Source of the DNA: an uncultured Clostridia bacterium
GTDB lineage: Bacteria > Bacillota > Clostridia > Oscillospirales > Acutalibacteraceae
Direction of reading: 5' to 3'
NCBI GenBank assembly: GCA_946628455.1
Contig: CAMOWP010000053.1
Coordinates: 1-10,963, forward strand
DNA: 10,963 nt
Notes under the pieces: model-generated
What the model saw: only the letters and a program-made list of their open reading frames with translations
What the model was told of the DNA's origin: nothing
Databases searched by the model: none
Program-made: the position numbers and the translations under genes
Shown: piece by piece, positions 1 through 7,052 of the stretch
Position numbering within the stretch: position 1 is the first letter of the stretch
Layout of the letters: each line of letters opens with the position of its first letter

Positions 1-2492
1 GGAACTATGAAAATCCGCAGCACGAAAAGCAGTGGGTTCTTCCTATGTTCGTTCCGGGCTCTGGCGAGTTTTCAAACATGAACCATGAGCTTCTTGAAGA
101 GCATCCCGAGCTTGGACGTTTCTTTGAGAGAATGACGCGTAACCCGCTTGAAAAGGTTACACCTATGGTGCCTCCAGGGGGCGGCGGAATAGGAATGCAC
201 GTTATTCCCGTTGAGAAGGCAATTGAAATGGAAAACGAGGCAATAGGAATTGAAAAGATTTCCTACTGGCTTGATAAGTATGACGGAAAATATGCAGCAT
301 CTCCGTGCTCATGCCGTTATTCAAGAAAGACCTACGACGAAGGCTGCGCAGACGACCCAGAGGGCTGGTGCGTTGCAGTAGGCGATATGGCTGACTACGT
401 TGTTGAAACAAAGAAGGGCGGCCATTACATAACAAGAGAGCAGGCGCTTGAAATCTTTAAGCAGGGCGAAGAAAACGGCTTTGTTCATCAGATTACAAAC
501 ATTGACGGCGAGGACAAAATCTTTGCAATTTGTAACTGTAACGTTAATGTTTGCTACGCTCTGCGTACATCTCAGTTATTCAACACACCCAATATGTCGC
601 GCTCTGCATATGTTGCAAAGGTTAAGAAAGAAAACTGCGTAGCATGCGGACGTTGCGTTGAGCACTGCCCCGCAGGTGCGCTCAAGCTCGGTCAGAAGCT
701 CTGCACAAAGCAGGGAGAGATTGAGTATCCGCGTCAGGAGCTTCCCGACGCTGCTAAATGGGGACGCGATAAGTGGGAACCCGACTACAGAGATAAGAAC
801 AGAATCAACACTCACGAAACGGGAACAGCTCCCTGTAAGACTGCCTGCCCTGCACACATAGCTATTCAGGGTTATCTTAAGATGGCGGCTCAGGGAAGAT
901 ATGACGAGGCTCTCGCTCTTATCAAGAAAGAGAATCCGTTCCCCGCAGTTTGCGGTCACGTTTGTAACAAGCGCTGTGAAGAGGCTTGTACAAGAGGCAC
1001 AATTGACGAGGCTATCGCAATTGATGACGTTAAGAAGTTCCTCGCTCACAGAGACATTGCAAACTCAACAAGAGTTATTCCTAAGAAAGTTATTCCGAAA
1101 ATTACCGTTGACGGTGTATTTGACCGTGAAAAAGGCTTTACAGAAAAGGTTGCTATCATCGGTGCAGGCCCTGCAGGTCTTTCCTGCGCATTCTATCTTG
1201 CAGAAAAGGGCTACCTTAATGTAACCGTATTTGAAAAGAACAAGGAGCCCGGCGGAATGCTCCGTTACGGTATCCCGAACTACAAGCTTGAAAAAGAGGT
1301 TATCGACGCTGAAATCGACATCATCAAAAAGATGGGCGTTGAAATCAAGTGCGGCGTTGAGGTTGGTAAGGATATCACTCTTGACGAGCTCAGAGAACAG
1401 GGCTACAAGGCATTTTATATGGCTATCGGCGCACAGGGCGGAAGAAAAGCAGGCGTTGACGGCGAGGACGCCGAGGGCGTTCTCACAGCAGTTGAATTTC
1501 TTCATGAGGCTGCTGAGAAGGAAGCTTTCGATATCGGCAAGAACGTAGTTGTAGTCGGCGGCGGTAACGTTGCTATTGACGCTGCAAGAGTAAGCGTTCA
1601 CTGCGGAGCAGAAAACGTTTCAATGTTCTGCCTTGAGAGCAAGGAAGAGATGCCTGCTTCCGACGACGAGGTTGAAGAGGCTCTTGAGGACGGCGTTTCA
1701 GTTAACAACGGCTGGGGCCCGAAGGAAATCGTTAAGGACGAAAACGGCAAGGTTAAGGCTATCGTATTCAAGAAATGCGTATCCGTATTTGACGAAGAGC
1801 ACCGCTTCTCGCCGAAATACGATGAGAACGAAACAAAGACTGTTGAATGCGAAAACGTTATTCTTTCAATCGGTCAGGCTATCCAGTGGGGCGGACTTCT
1901 TGACGGAACAGCAGTTGAGCTTAACAGAAATATGACTGCTCAGGCTGACTCGTTTACCTTCCAGACTGCTCAGGAGGACGTATTCGTTGGCGGCGACGCT
2001 TATACAGGACCGCGTTTTGCTATTGACGCTATTGCAATGGGTAAGGAAGGCGCAATCTCAATTCACAGATACGTTCAGCCTAACTCATCGCTCACAATCG
2101 GACGTAATCCGAGATATTATGTTGAGCTTGATAAGGACGATATCGTTCTCGAAAGCTATGACACAGCTCACCGTCAGATTCCTCAGGCAACCAAGAAGGT
2201 TGACCCGAAGGGCTTCAAGGATGATTACAAGATGCTTACAGAAGAGCAGGTTAAGGTTGAGACCTCAAGATGTCTCGGCTGCGGCGCAACAATCGTTGAC
2301 CCGAACCGCTGCGTAGGCTGCGGAGTTTGTACAACAAAGTGCGAATTCGACGCTATCCATCTTTACAGAGAACGTCCCGAGTGCTCAACAATGTACAGGG
2401 CCGAGGATAAGCTCAAGGCTATTCTACCTTATGCAGCTAAAAGAGAGTTTGCTATTAAAAAGGCAAACCGTGCAGCAAAAAAAGGTAAATAA
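1..2492 (+). CDS. Fe-S/FAD NAD(P)-dependent oxidoreductase, GltD/NfnL-like, 5' partial
   Basis: The reading frame is open to the window edge: codons from base 3 read NYENPQHEKQWVLP before the Met at 45. That Met has no ribosome site, so the true start lies upstream. Numbering from the Met at 45, an N-terminal Cys-rich region (C88, C90, C101, C109, C163, C165, C170) precedes a ferredoxin-type motif CVACGRCVEHCP (198-209). Next comes the GltD-type Fe-S domain (C264, C268, C303, C307, C311, C315), an FAD site GAGPAG (373-378) with EPGGMLRYGIP (401-411), an NAD(P) site GGGNVA (505-510) and the second FAD motif GGD (649-651). The C-terminus carries further cysteines (C743, C746) and a ferredoxin motif (C756, C759, C762, C766). 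The parts indicate a cytoplasmic enzyme passing electrons between NAD(P)H, flavin and several Fe-S clusters. Partner and substrate are unknown. hypA follows after 2 bases, so the two are surely co-transcribed. Confidence 0.88.
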   Translation, partial: NYENPQHEKQWVLPMFVPGSGEFSNMNHELLEEHPELGRFFERMTRNPLEKVTPMVPPGGGGIGMHVIPVEKAIEMENEAIGIEKISYWLDKYDGKYAASPCSCRYSRKTYDEGCADDPEGWCVAVGDMADYVVETKKGGHYITREQALEIFKQGEENGFVHQITNIDGEDKIFAICNCNVNVCYALRTSQLFNTPNMSRSAYVAKVKKENCVACGRCVEHCPAGALKLGQKLCTKQGEIEYPRQELPDAAKWGRDKWEPDYRDKNRINTHETGTAPCKTACPAHIAIQGYLKMAAQGRYDEALALIKKENPFPAVCGHVCNKRCEEACTRGTIDEAIAIDDVKKFLAHRDIANSTRVIPKKVIPKITVDGVFDREKGFTEKVAIIGAGPAGLSCAFYLAEKGYLNVTVFEKNKEPGGMLRYGIPNYKLEKEVIDAEIDIIKKMGVEIKCGVEVGKDITLDELREQGYKAFYMAIGAQGGRKAGVDGEDAEGVLTAVEFLHEAAEKEAFDIGKNVVVVGGGNVAIDAARVSVHCGAENVSMFCLESKEEMPASDDEVEEALEDGVSVNNGWGPKEIVKDENGKVKAIVFKKCVSVFDEEHRFSPKYDENETKTVECENVILSIGQAIQWGGLLDGTAVELNRNMTAQADSFTFQTAQEDVFVGGDAYTGPRFAIDAIAMGKEGAISIHRYVQPNSSLTIGRNPRYYVELDKDDIVLESYDTAHRQIPQATKKVDPKGFKDDYKMLTEEQVKVETSRCLGCGATIVDPNRCVGCGVCTTKCEFDAIHLYRERPECSTMYRAEDKLKAILPYAAKREFAIKKANRAAKKGK

Positions 2493-2494
2493 TT

Positions 2495-2839
2495 ATGCAC
2501 GAGCTCGGAATAGTATTTCATGTTATTAAAACAATTGAAGAGGTAGCTGAGGAGCAGGGGCTTACCAAGGTCTCCTCAGTGACCCTCGAGGTAGGCGAGG
2601 TTTCAACCGTTATTATGGAATACCTTGAGGACTGCTGGGACTGGGCTTGCAAAAAGAGCGAAGTTTTAAACGGCTCAAAGCTCTTACACGAGGTCATCAA
2701 GGGCGTTACATATTGCGAGGACTGCGGCCAAACCTACGAAACCGTCAAATATGCTAAAATCTGCCCATACTGCAAATCGGAAAACACCTATTTAATCCAG
2801 GGTAACGAGGTGCAGATAAAGGAGATTGAAGCATTATAA
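2495..2839 (+). CDS. hypA: HypA-type nickel metallochaperone
   Basis: A 114-residue protein, the usual length of HypA, which delivers nickel to [NiFe]-hydrogenase precursors (and to urease in some bacteria). It starts with MHE, where His2 and the N-terminus bind Ni(II) in the family. It has the zinc-site cysteines in two CxxC pairs (C74, C77, C90, C93). A GEVSTV segment near residue 34 matches the family's GELS-type motif, although the following V-x-PE is V-I-ME here. The start is 2 bases after the upstream stop, with a weak AAAGGT ribosome site (2481-2486) inside the preceding gene, so translation may be coupled. No hydrogenase subunit and no hypB-F gene lies in the window. It may therefore serve a distant hydrogenase or act on its neighbours. 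The family call is firm; the client is not known. Confidence 0.87.
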   Translation: MHELGIVFHVIKTIEEVAEEQGLTKVSSVTLEVGEVSTVIMEYLEDCWDWACKKSEVLNGSKLLHEVIKGVTYCEDCGQTYETVKYAKICPYCKSENTYLIQGNEVQIKEIEAL

Positions 2840-2930
2840 CATCCACTACTTACTAGTGACCAATTAAGTAATTCTAAGGCTCTTATTAAGAACCTACTAT
2901 ATAAATTTTATTAAGGGGAGGAAAACTATT
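2840..2930 (+). other. Intergenic gap before the Trp-rich membrane gene
   Basis: A 91-base AT-rich gap. It contains no terminator-like hairpin. TATATA/TATAAA runs at 2898-2905 could be a -10 box, but no convincing -35 box lies 16-18 bases upstream. A strong ribosome site, GGGGAGG (2915-2921), precedes the ATG at 2931. Read-through from the upstream operon is therefore plausible; a weak internal promoter cannot be excluded. Confidence 0.4.
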
Positions 2931-4052
2931 ATGTTATTCCACATCTATGGTGATTTGTCACTGTGGCAGCTCTTTGGCTGGTGCCTGGCATTCATCGGAC
3001 TCGTTGTTGCTAATGAAATAGCACGCCGCACCAAAGCAGGCGGAATTTTCTGCTTTATCGTTCTTCCGGCAGCACTTACTGTTTACTTCATCGTAATCAA
3101 TATCGGCGCTAAGACCTTCGCTGCCAACAACCCGACTATCGTTCAGATGAACGGCTGGTTCCACTATGCAAAGCTTTATGCTGCAACAATCGGCTGTATC
3201 GGCTTTATGATTCTTAAGTATCACTGGGGCAGCCTCGGCAAGGCTCAGTGGTTCAAGGCATGGCCGTTCCTCATCGTTGGTATCAACATCCTCATCGCTG
3301 TTGCTTCTGACTTTGAATCTGCTTACAAGGGTATGATTGGCTGGACTAACGCAAACGGTCAGTTCATCGCAGGCAGCGCAGCAGGCGGCTGGTGGTATTC
3401 ATCAGAGGGCGTATGGCTTTACGGCGGCTGGTGGAATATCCTCAACGGTATTGCAGGCCTTATCAACATTATGTGTATGACAGGCTGGTGGAGCATCTAT
3501 TCATCAAAGGACCAGAAGGATATGCTCTGGCCTGATATGACATGGCAGTTCATCATCGCTTACGACGTTTGGAACTTTGAGTACACTTACTGTAACCTTC
3601 CGCTTCACACCTGGTATTGCGGCGTTGCACTTCTTCTTGCTCCTACATTTGCTAACGCATTCTGGAACAAGGGCGGCTGGATTCAGAACCGTGCTAACAC
3701 ACTTGCAATCTGGTGTATGTTCGCTCAGGTTGTACCGAGCTTCCAGAACAACTCCAGATTTACAACTCTTCCGTCGCTCTATGCACATCCCGACGCAATT
3801 ATGCAGGGTATCAGCGCTATGAACAACGGCAGAATGGACCCGAACATGGCTCTTACAGCTGCAGACGCTAACCCGACTGCACAGGGCGTTGTTGCTATCC
3901 TTGCTATTGTTATCAACATCCTTGTTATCACAAACATCATCAAGCGCGCTAAGGAAAGAAAGATTAATCCTTACAAGCAGGATGTATTTGAAGGCACAAG
4001 AGACCACAAGCTTGCTCTTGAAAGAGCTGCTGAGGCTAACAAGGCTGCTTAA
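2931..4052 (+). CDS. Trp-rich multi-pass membrane protein, DUF5692 family
   Basis: A 373-residue integral membrane protein of unknown function. About eight or nine hydrophobic segments are visible, roughly at residues 12-31, 38-60, 75-98, 110-126, 165-190, 205-265 (two or three segments) and 315-340. Tryptophan is strikingly common: I count 21, many at predicted helix ends and in GWW, GGWW and TGWW clusters. A polar-aromatic stretch in the second half (YDVWNFEYTYCNLPLHTWYCG) has His, Cys and acidic residues and looks like a functional site. The C-terminus is cytoplasmic-looking and charged. From memory the sequence matches DUF5692, found in anaerobic Firmicutes; I know no established function. 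The start is set by GGGGAGG ten bases upstream. It follows the Fe-S flavoprotein and hypA on the same strand and ends at a strong hairpin, so a membrane redox or metal role is a reasonable guess only. Confidence 0.8.
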   Translation: MLFHIYGDLSLWQLFGWCLAFIGLVVANEIARRTKAGGIFCFIVLPAALTVYFIVINIGAKTFAANNPTIVQMNGWFHYAKLYAATIGCIGFMILKYHWGSLGKAQWFKAWPFLIVGINILIAVASDFESAYKGMIGWTNANGQFIAGSAAGGWWYSSEGVWLYGGWWNILNGIAGLINIMCMTGWWSIYSSKDQKDMLWPDMTWQFIIAYDVWNFEYTYCNLPLHTWYCGVALLLAPTFANAFWNKGGWIQNRANTLAIWCMFAQVVPSFQNNSRFTTLPSLYAHPDAIMQGISAMNNGRMDPNMALTAADANPTAQGVVAILAIVINILVITNIIKRAKERKINPYKQDVFEGTRDHKLALERAAEANKAA

Positions 4053-4066
4053 TTCAACACATAATA

Positions 4067-4094
4067 AAAAACCTTCTCCACGGAGAAGGTTTTT
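4067..4094. terminator. Bidirectional intrinsic terminator
   Basis: AAAAACCTTCTC pairs with GAGAAGGTTTTT around a 4-base loop (CACG). The A-run on the left becomes a T-run when read on the minus strand, and the T-run on the right serves the plus strand. It lies 14 bases after the membrane-protein stop and 63 bases beyond the putP stop, so it fits both convergent genes. Confidence 0.9.
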
Positions 4095-4157
4095 ATTTAT
4101 CTCACTTTACTAATTCCATTCCTGCTTCAAATGCTTTTTTACATTCTTTCTGAAAAA

Positions 4158-5678
4158 CTATTTCATTGCTTTTATTTCATCGAATGTGTCCGTTATCTCT
4201 TTATCGGGAGCAGGAGTTACAAGCGATACTATAACGTTTACTACGAGCCCGAAAACGAATGCGGGAAGGAGCTCATAAATTGCGAACGCTCCGCCGAGCT
4301 TTGAAATGCCGAATTTCCAGATGAATATCATTGCACCGCCTGCAATCATACCTGCGATTGCGCCGTATTTATTGCTTCGTCTCCAGAAGAGCGAAAGAAT
4401 CATAACGGGGCCGAACGCCGCGCCGAAGCCTGCCCACGCAAACGACACAATTCCGAATACTGACGACTCGGGATTCCACGCGATGACAACGCCGATAATT
4501 GAAATTATAAAGAGCGTTACGCGTGCAACAATCATCTGACCCGTTTCGCTGAGCTTGATTTTGAACACCTCGCCGATAATGTTTTCGCTCATTGATGAGG
4601 AAGCGGCAAGAAGCTGGCTGTCAGCCGTTGACATTGTTGAGGCGAGAATACCCGCAAGGATAACGCCTGCGATAAGCGCAGCGGCGAAGCTGTGGCGTGA
4701 AATAAGGTCTGCAATGCGAACGATGATTGTTTCGCTGTCTGCAAGGTCCGTAAATGTTCCGTTTTTAACAAGACCCATTCCTACAACGCCGATAAGAACA
4801 GCAATACCCATTGAAATTACAACCCATACGGAAGCAACTCTTCTTGAGAGCTTGATTTTGTTCGGGTCCTCAATAGCCATAAATCTTAAGAGAATATGAG
4901 GCATTCCGAAATAGCCGAAGCACCAAGCAAAGGTTGATGCGATGGTTAGCGCGGTGTGCGGCACTGCCTTGCCCGTTTCGGGATTGTATGTATTGAACAT
5001 ACTGAGGTATCCCGGAAGCGCCTTTGCATTTTCGGAAACCGCGTCCATACCGCCTGCTTTTGTTATACCGAAAGCAAGAACGATAACAAGCGCGACAGTC
5101 ATAATAATCGACTGAATAAAGTCCGTTGTTGAAGCAGCGTTAAAGCCGCCGAGCGAGGTATAGCCGACAATGATAATTGCCGAAATAACAAGCGCAAGGT
5201 GGTAATCCACTCCGAACAGCGTTCCGAAAAGCTTTCCGCAGGCAGCGAAGCCCGAGCCGGTGTACGGAACGAAGAAAATTATAATAACAAGCGCGGCAAT
5301 TCCCATAAGCGCGTTATTCTTATATCTGTGCGAAAAAAAATCGGGAACCGTTATCGCGTTTATTTTCGCCGAATAATTACGGAGCTTCTTTGCAACGAAA
5401 AGCCAGTTGAGATATGTACCGACTGCGAGGCCGATAGCAGTCCAGCTCGCGTCCGCAATACCCGTTGCAAGCGCAACTCCCGGGAGACCCATAAGAAGCC
5501 AGCTTGACATATCCGACGCCTCTGCGCTCATTGCAGTTACGAGCGGGCCGAGCTTACGTCCGCCGAGATAAAAGTCTCCGACGTTTTTAGTCTTTCGTGA
5601 ATAAATTACACCTATGAGCACCATTGCCGCAAGATAAATGACAATGGATATCATAATTCCGATTTGTGACGGTGTCAT
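4158..5678 (-). CDS. putP: Sodium/proline symporter, SSS family (PutP)
   Basis: A 506-residue transporter of the sodium:solute symporter family, the normal length for PutP, with about 13 hydrophobic helices. It imports proline with Na+ across the cytoplasmic membrane. PutP signatures include KNVGDFYLGGRKLGP (31-45), the SAEASDMSSW segment with Asp56 (equivalent to the essential Na+-site Asp55 of E. coli PutP), and STMSTADSQLL in the later core, whose Ser/Thr residues bind Na+ in the family. The ATG is preceded on the minus strand by GAGGAGGGCG (plus-strand 5683-5692) at good spacing. It is transcribed alone, divergent from the CDF gene and convergent with the membrane-protein gene. In anaerobic gut Firmicutes it may feed proline to Stickland metabolism or serve osmotic balance; no proline reductase or dehydrogenase is nearby to decide. 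Confidence 0.93.
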   Translation of the reverse strand: MTPSQIGIMISIVIYLAAMVLIGVIYSRKTKNVGDFYLGGRKLGPLVTAMSAEASDMSSWLLMGLPGVALATGIADASWTAIGLAVGTYLNWLFVAKKLRNYSAKINAITVPDFFSHRYKNNALMGIAALVIIIFFVPYTGSGFAACGKLFGTLFGVDYHLALVISAIIIVGYTSLGGFNAASTTDFIQSIIMTVALVIVLAFGITKAGGMDAVSENAKALPGYLSMFNTYNPETGKAVPHTALTIASTFAWCFGYFGMPHILLRFMAIEDPNKIKLSRRVASVWVVISMGIAVLIGVVGMGLVKNGTFTDLADSETIIVRIADLISRHSFAAALIAGVILAGILASTMSTADSQLLAASSSMSENIIGEVFKIKLSETGQMIVARVTLFIISIIGVVIAWNPESSVFGIVSFAWAGFGAAFGPVMILSLFWRRSNKYGAIAGMIAGGAMIFIWKFGISKLGGAFAIYELLPAFVFGLVVNVIVSLVTPAPDKEITDTFDEIKAMK

Positions 5679-5711
5679 AATTCGCCCTCCTCAATAATTT
5701 GTATAAAAACA

Positions 5712-5740
5712 ATAATATCATAAAGAATATGTTTTTGCAA
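5712..5740 (-). promoter_or_regulatory. Probable sigma-A promoter for putP
   Basis: On the minus strand TTGCAA (plus 5740-5735) is followed after exactly 17 bases by TATTAT (plus 5717-5712). Transcription would begin near 5705, giving a short leader before the ATG at 5678. The -35 box is its own reverse complement and is shared with the opposite promoter. Confidence 0.55.
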
Positions 5741-5763
5741 GAAAATAATTAAATATGTATAAT
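5735..5763 (+). promoter_or_regulatory. Probable sigma-A promoter for the CDF gene (distal)
   Basis: TTGCAA (5735-5740), 17 bases, then TATAAT (5758-5763). Transcription would begin near 5770, leaving a leader of about 58 bases before the ATG at 5828. The -10 box lies within a 14-base palindrome. Confidence 0.55.
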
Positions 5764-5769
5764 TATACA
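5756..5769. promoter_or_regulatory. 14-bp perfect palindrome, possible operator
   Basis: TGTATAATTATACA is a perfect dyad covering the -10 box of the distal CDF promoter, in the space between two divergent genes. A repressor bound here would block that promoter. It does not match a regulator site that I can name with confidence, and AT-rich -10 regions sometimes form such dyads by chance. Confidence 0.35.
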
Positions 5770-5779
5770 CTTTTAACAG

Positions 5780-5808
5780 TTGAAATTCTTCCGCTTATTC
5801 TATATAAT
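5780..5808 (+). promoter_or_regulatory. Second promoter-like element next to the CDF start
   Basis: TTGAAA (5780-5785), 17 bases, TATAAT (5803-5808). The match is excellent, but transcription would begin near 5815, at the ribosome site AGGAGG (5815-5820). The message would then have almost no leader. Confidence 0.4.
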
Positions 5809-5827
5809 ACTTTCAGGAGGCGGTACA

Positions 5828-6961
5828 ATGGAAAATGAAAACAAAACTGCAAAAATGGAGCTTGTTGACAGAAGCAAGGAAATATTCAAAACAAGTATAA
5901 TAGGAATTGTTGTAAACCTCCTGCTTGTCGGCTTCAAGGCAGCAATCGGGCTGATAACAAATTCAATAGCAATCGTGCTTGACGCGGTAAACAATTTATC
6001 CGACGCGTTATCCTCCGTTATAACCATTATCGGAATGAAGCTTGCGGGCAAAGCGCCTGACAAAAAGCACCCTATGGGCTACGGCAGAATTGAATATCTC
6101 ACCTCGGCTATAATATCCGTTATCGTTCTTTACGCAGGCGTGAGCTCGCTTGTCAGCTCGGTTAAGCAGATTATCAATCCCGAAAAGCCCGAATATAACA
6201 CGGTTTCGCTTATCATAGTCGGCGTGGCAGTTTTCGTCAAGCTCGGGCTCGGAACATACGTTAAAAAATCAGGCAAGAAGGTTAACTCTGACGCGCTTGT
6301 TGCCTCGGGTACAGACGCACTTTTTGATTCGATTATTTCAGCTTCAACCCTCGTTGCAGCAATTATTTTCCTGATTACAAAGGTCAGCCTTGAGGCTTAT
6401 CTCGGCGTTATAATTTCCGTAATCATTATAAAAAGCGGCATAGACCTTCTCCGCGAAACGCTTTCAAAAATCCTCGGCGAGCGCGAGGACAGCGAATTCA
6501 CAACCTCAATAAAGCAGACTGTCCGCTCGGTTGACGGAGTGCGCGGCGCATATGACCTTGTTCTCAACAACTACGGCCCCGATACTTATCTCGGCTCCGT
6601 TCACGTTGAAATACCCGATACAATGACTGCACGCGAAATTGACGCGATGACGAGAAAAATTCAGAAAACCGTTATGGAAAAGCACCATATTTACTTAACG
6701 GTTGGTATATATTCATATAATACAGGAAATGATAAGGCTGCGCAGGTACGCGACGAAATTGAAAAAATGATATTTGCCCACGATAATATTATTCAGGTTC
6801 ACGGCTTTTATCTTGACGAGGAAAACAAAACTATCAGCGTTGATATCGTTGCCGATTTCAAGGCGGAAATTAATCTGCTGAGTAAAATCAAGGAGGAAAT
6901 AAGCGAGGCTTATCCTGAATATACGCTTGATATTGCGCTTGATACAGACGTCAGCGATTAA
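5828..6961 (+). CDS. Cation diffusion facilitator (CDF) family transporter
   Basis: A 377-residue CDF exporter, which moves a divalent metal out of the cytoplasm in exchange for protons. The ATG at 5828 has AGGAGG eight bases upstream. A TTG at 5780 in the same frame falls on a -35-like box and has no ribosome site, so I reject it. Six hydrophobic helices span about residues 22-215. Helix 2 carries LDAVNNLSD (51-59), and the loop after it has the family sequence KAPDKKHPMGYGRIEY. Helix 5 carries GTDALFD. These metal-site residues differ from the classic zinc HxxxD pattern, so Mn, Fe or Co is possible and I assign no substrate. The tail from about residue 220 is long and seems to hold two copies of the cytoplasmic CDF domain. 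It is divergent from putP; the gpx promoter begins directly after its stop. Confidence 0.92.
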   Translation: MENENKTAKMELVDRSKEIFKTSIIGIVVNLLLVGFKAAIGLITNSIAIVLDAVNNLSDALSSVITIIGMKLAGKAPDKKHPMGYGRIEYLTSAIISVIVLYAGVSSLVSSVKQIINPEKPEYNTVSLIIVGVAVFVKLGLGTYVKKSGKKVNSDALVASGTDALFDSIISASTLVAAIIFLITKVSLEAYLGVIISVIIIKSGIDLLRETLSKILGEREDSEFTTSIKQTVRSVDGVRGAYDLVLNNYGPDTYLGSVHVEIPDTMTAREIDAMTRKIQKTVMEKHHIYLTVGIYSYNTGNDKAAQVRDEIEKMIFAHDNIIQVHGFYLDEENKTISVDIVADFKAEINLLSKIKEEISEAYPEYTLDIALDTDVSD

Positions 6962-6968
6962 TTTTTTC

Positions 6969-6997
6969 TTGACAAAAAAGAATAAATATGTTATGAT
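6969..6997 (+). promoter_or_regulatory. Strong sigma-A promoter of the thiol-redox operon
   Basis: TTGACA (6969-6974), 17 bases, TATGAT (6992-6997). The start of transcription would be near 7004, giving a leader of about 49 bases before the gpx ATG. It is the best consensus promoter in the window and lies only 7 bases after the CDF stop codon. Confidence 0.75.
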
Positions 6998-7007
6998 GAA
7001 TTCACAA

Positions 7008-7025
7008 TAAATTGTACGCAATTTA
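7008..7025. promoter_or_regulatory. Inverted repeat just after the gpx transcription start
   Basis: TAAATTG and CAATTTA form perfect 7-base arms around TACG. The position, a few bases after the predicted start of transcription, suits a repressor operator controlling the peroxidase operon. It is too weak and T-poor to be a terminator. It matches no PerR or Rex consensus closely. Confidence 0.35.
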
Positions 7026-7052
7026 ATTTTATGTGATTCGGAGGTAATAATT

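Noticed and set aside
45..47. ATG as the start of the Fe-S flavoprotein
   Set aside because: The frame stays open to the window edge with protein-like sequence, and there is no ribosome site before this ATG. The gene is cut by the window.
576..1601. Long minus-strand open frames inside the flavoprotein gene (157 and 178 codons)
   Set aside because: They are antisense to a well-supported gene, Ser/Cys-rich as shadow frames usually are, and lack ribosome sites or recognisable motifs.
2882..2890. CTTATTAAG near-palindrome before the membrane-protein gene
   Set aside because: Four-base arms in AT-rich DNA are expected by chance, and no partner copy is seen.
4102..4176. Protein-like tail on the minus strand beyond putP (QKECKKAFEAGMELVK then stop)
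   Set aside because: It resembles a C-terminus, but the frame is only 24 codons between stops with no usable start, and putP ends normally before it. It may be a decayed fragment or chance.
5780..5827. N-terminal extension of the CDF transporter from a TTG
   Set aside because: No ribosome site. The bases are better explained as promoter elements, and AGGAGG precedes the ATG at 5828.
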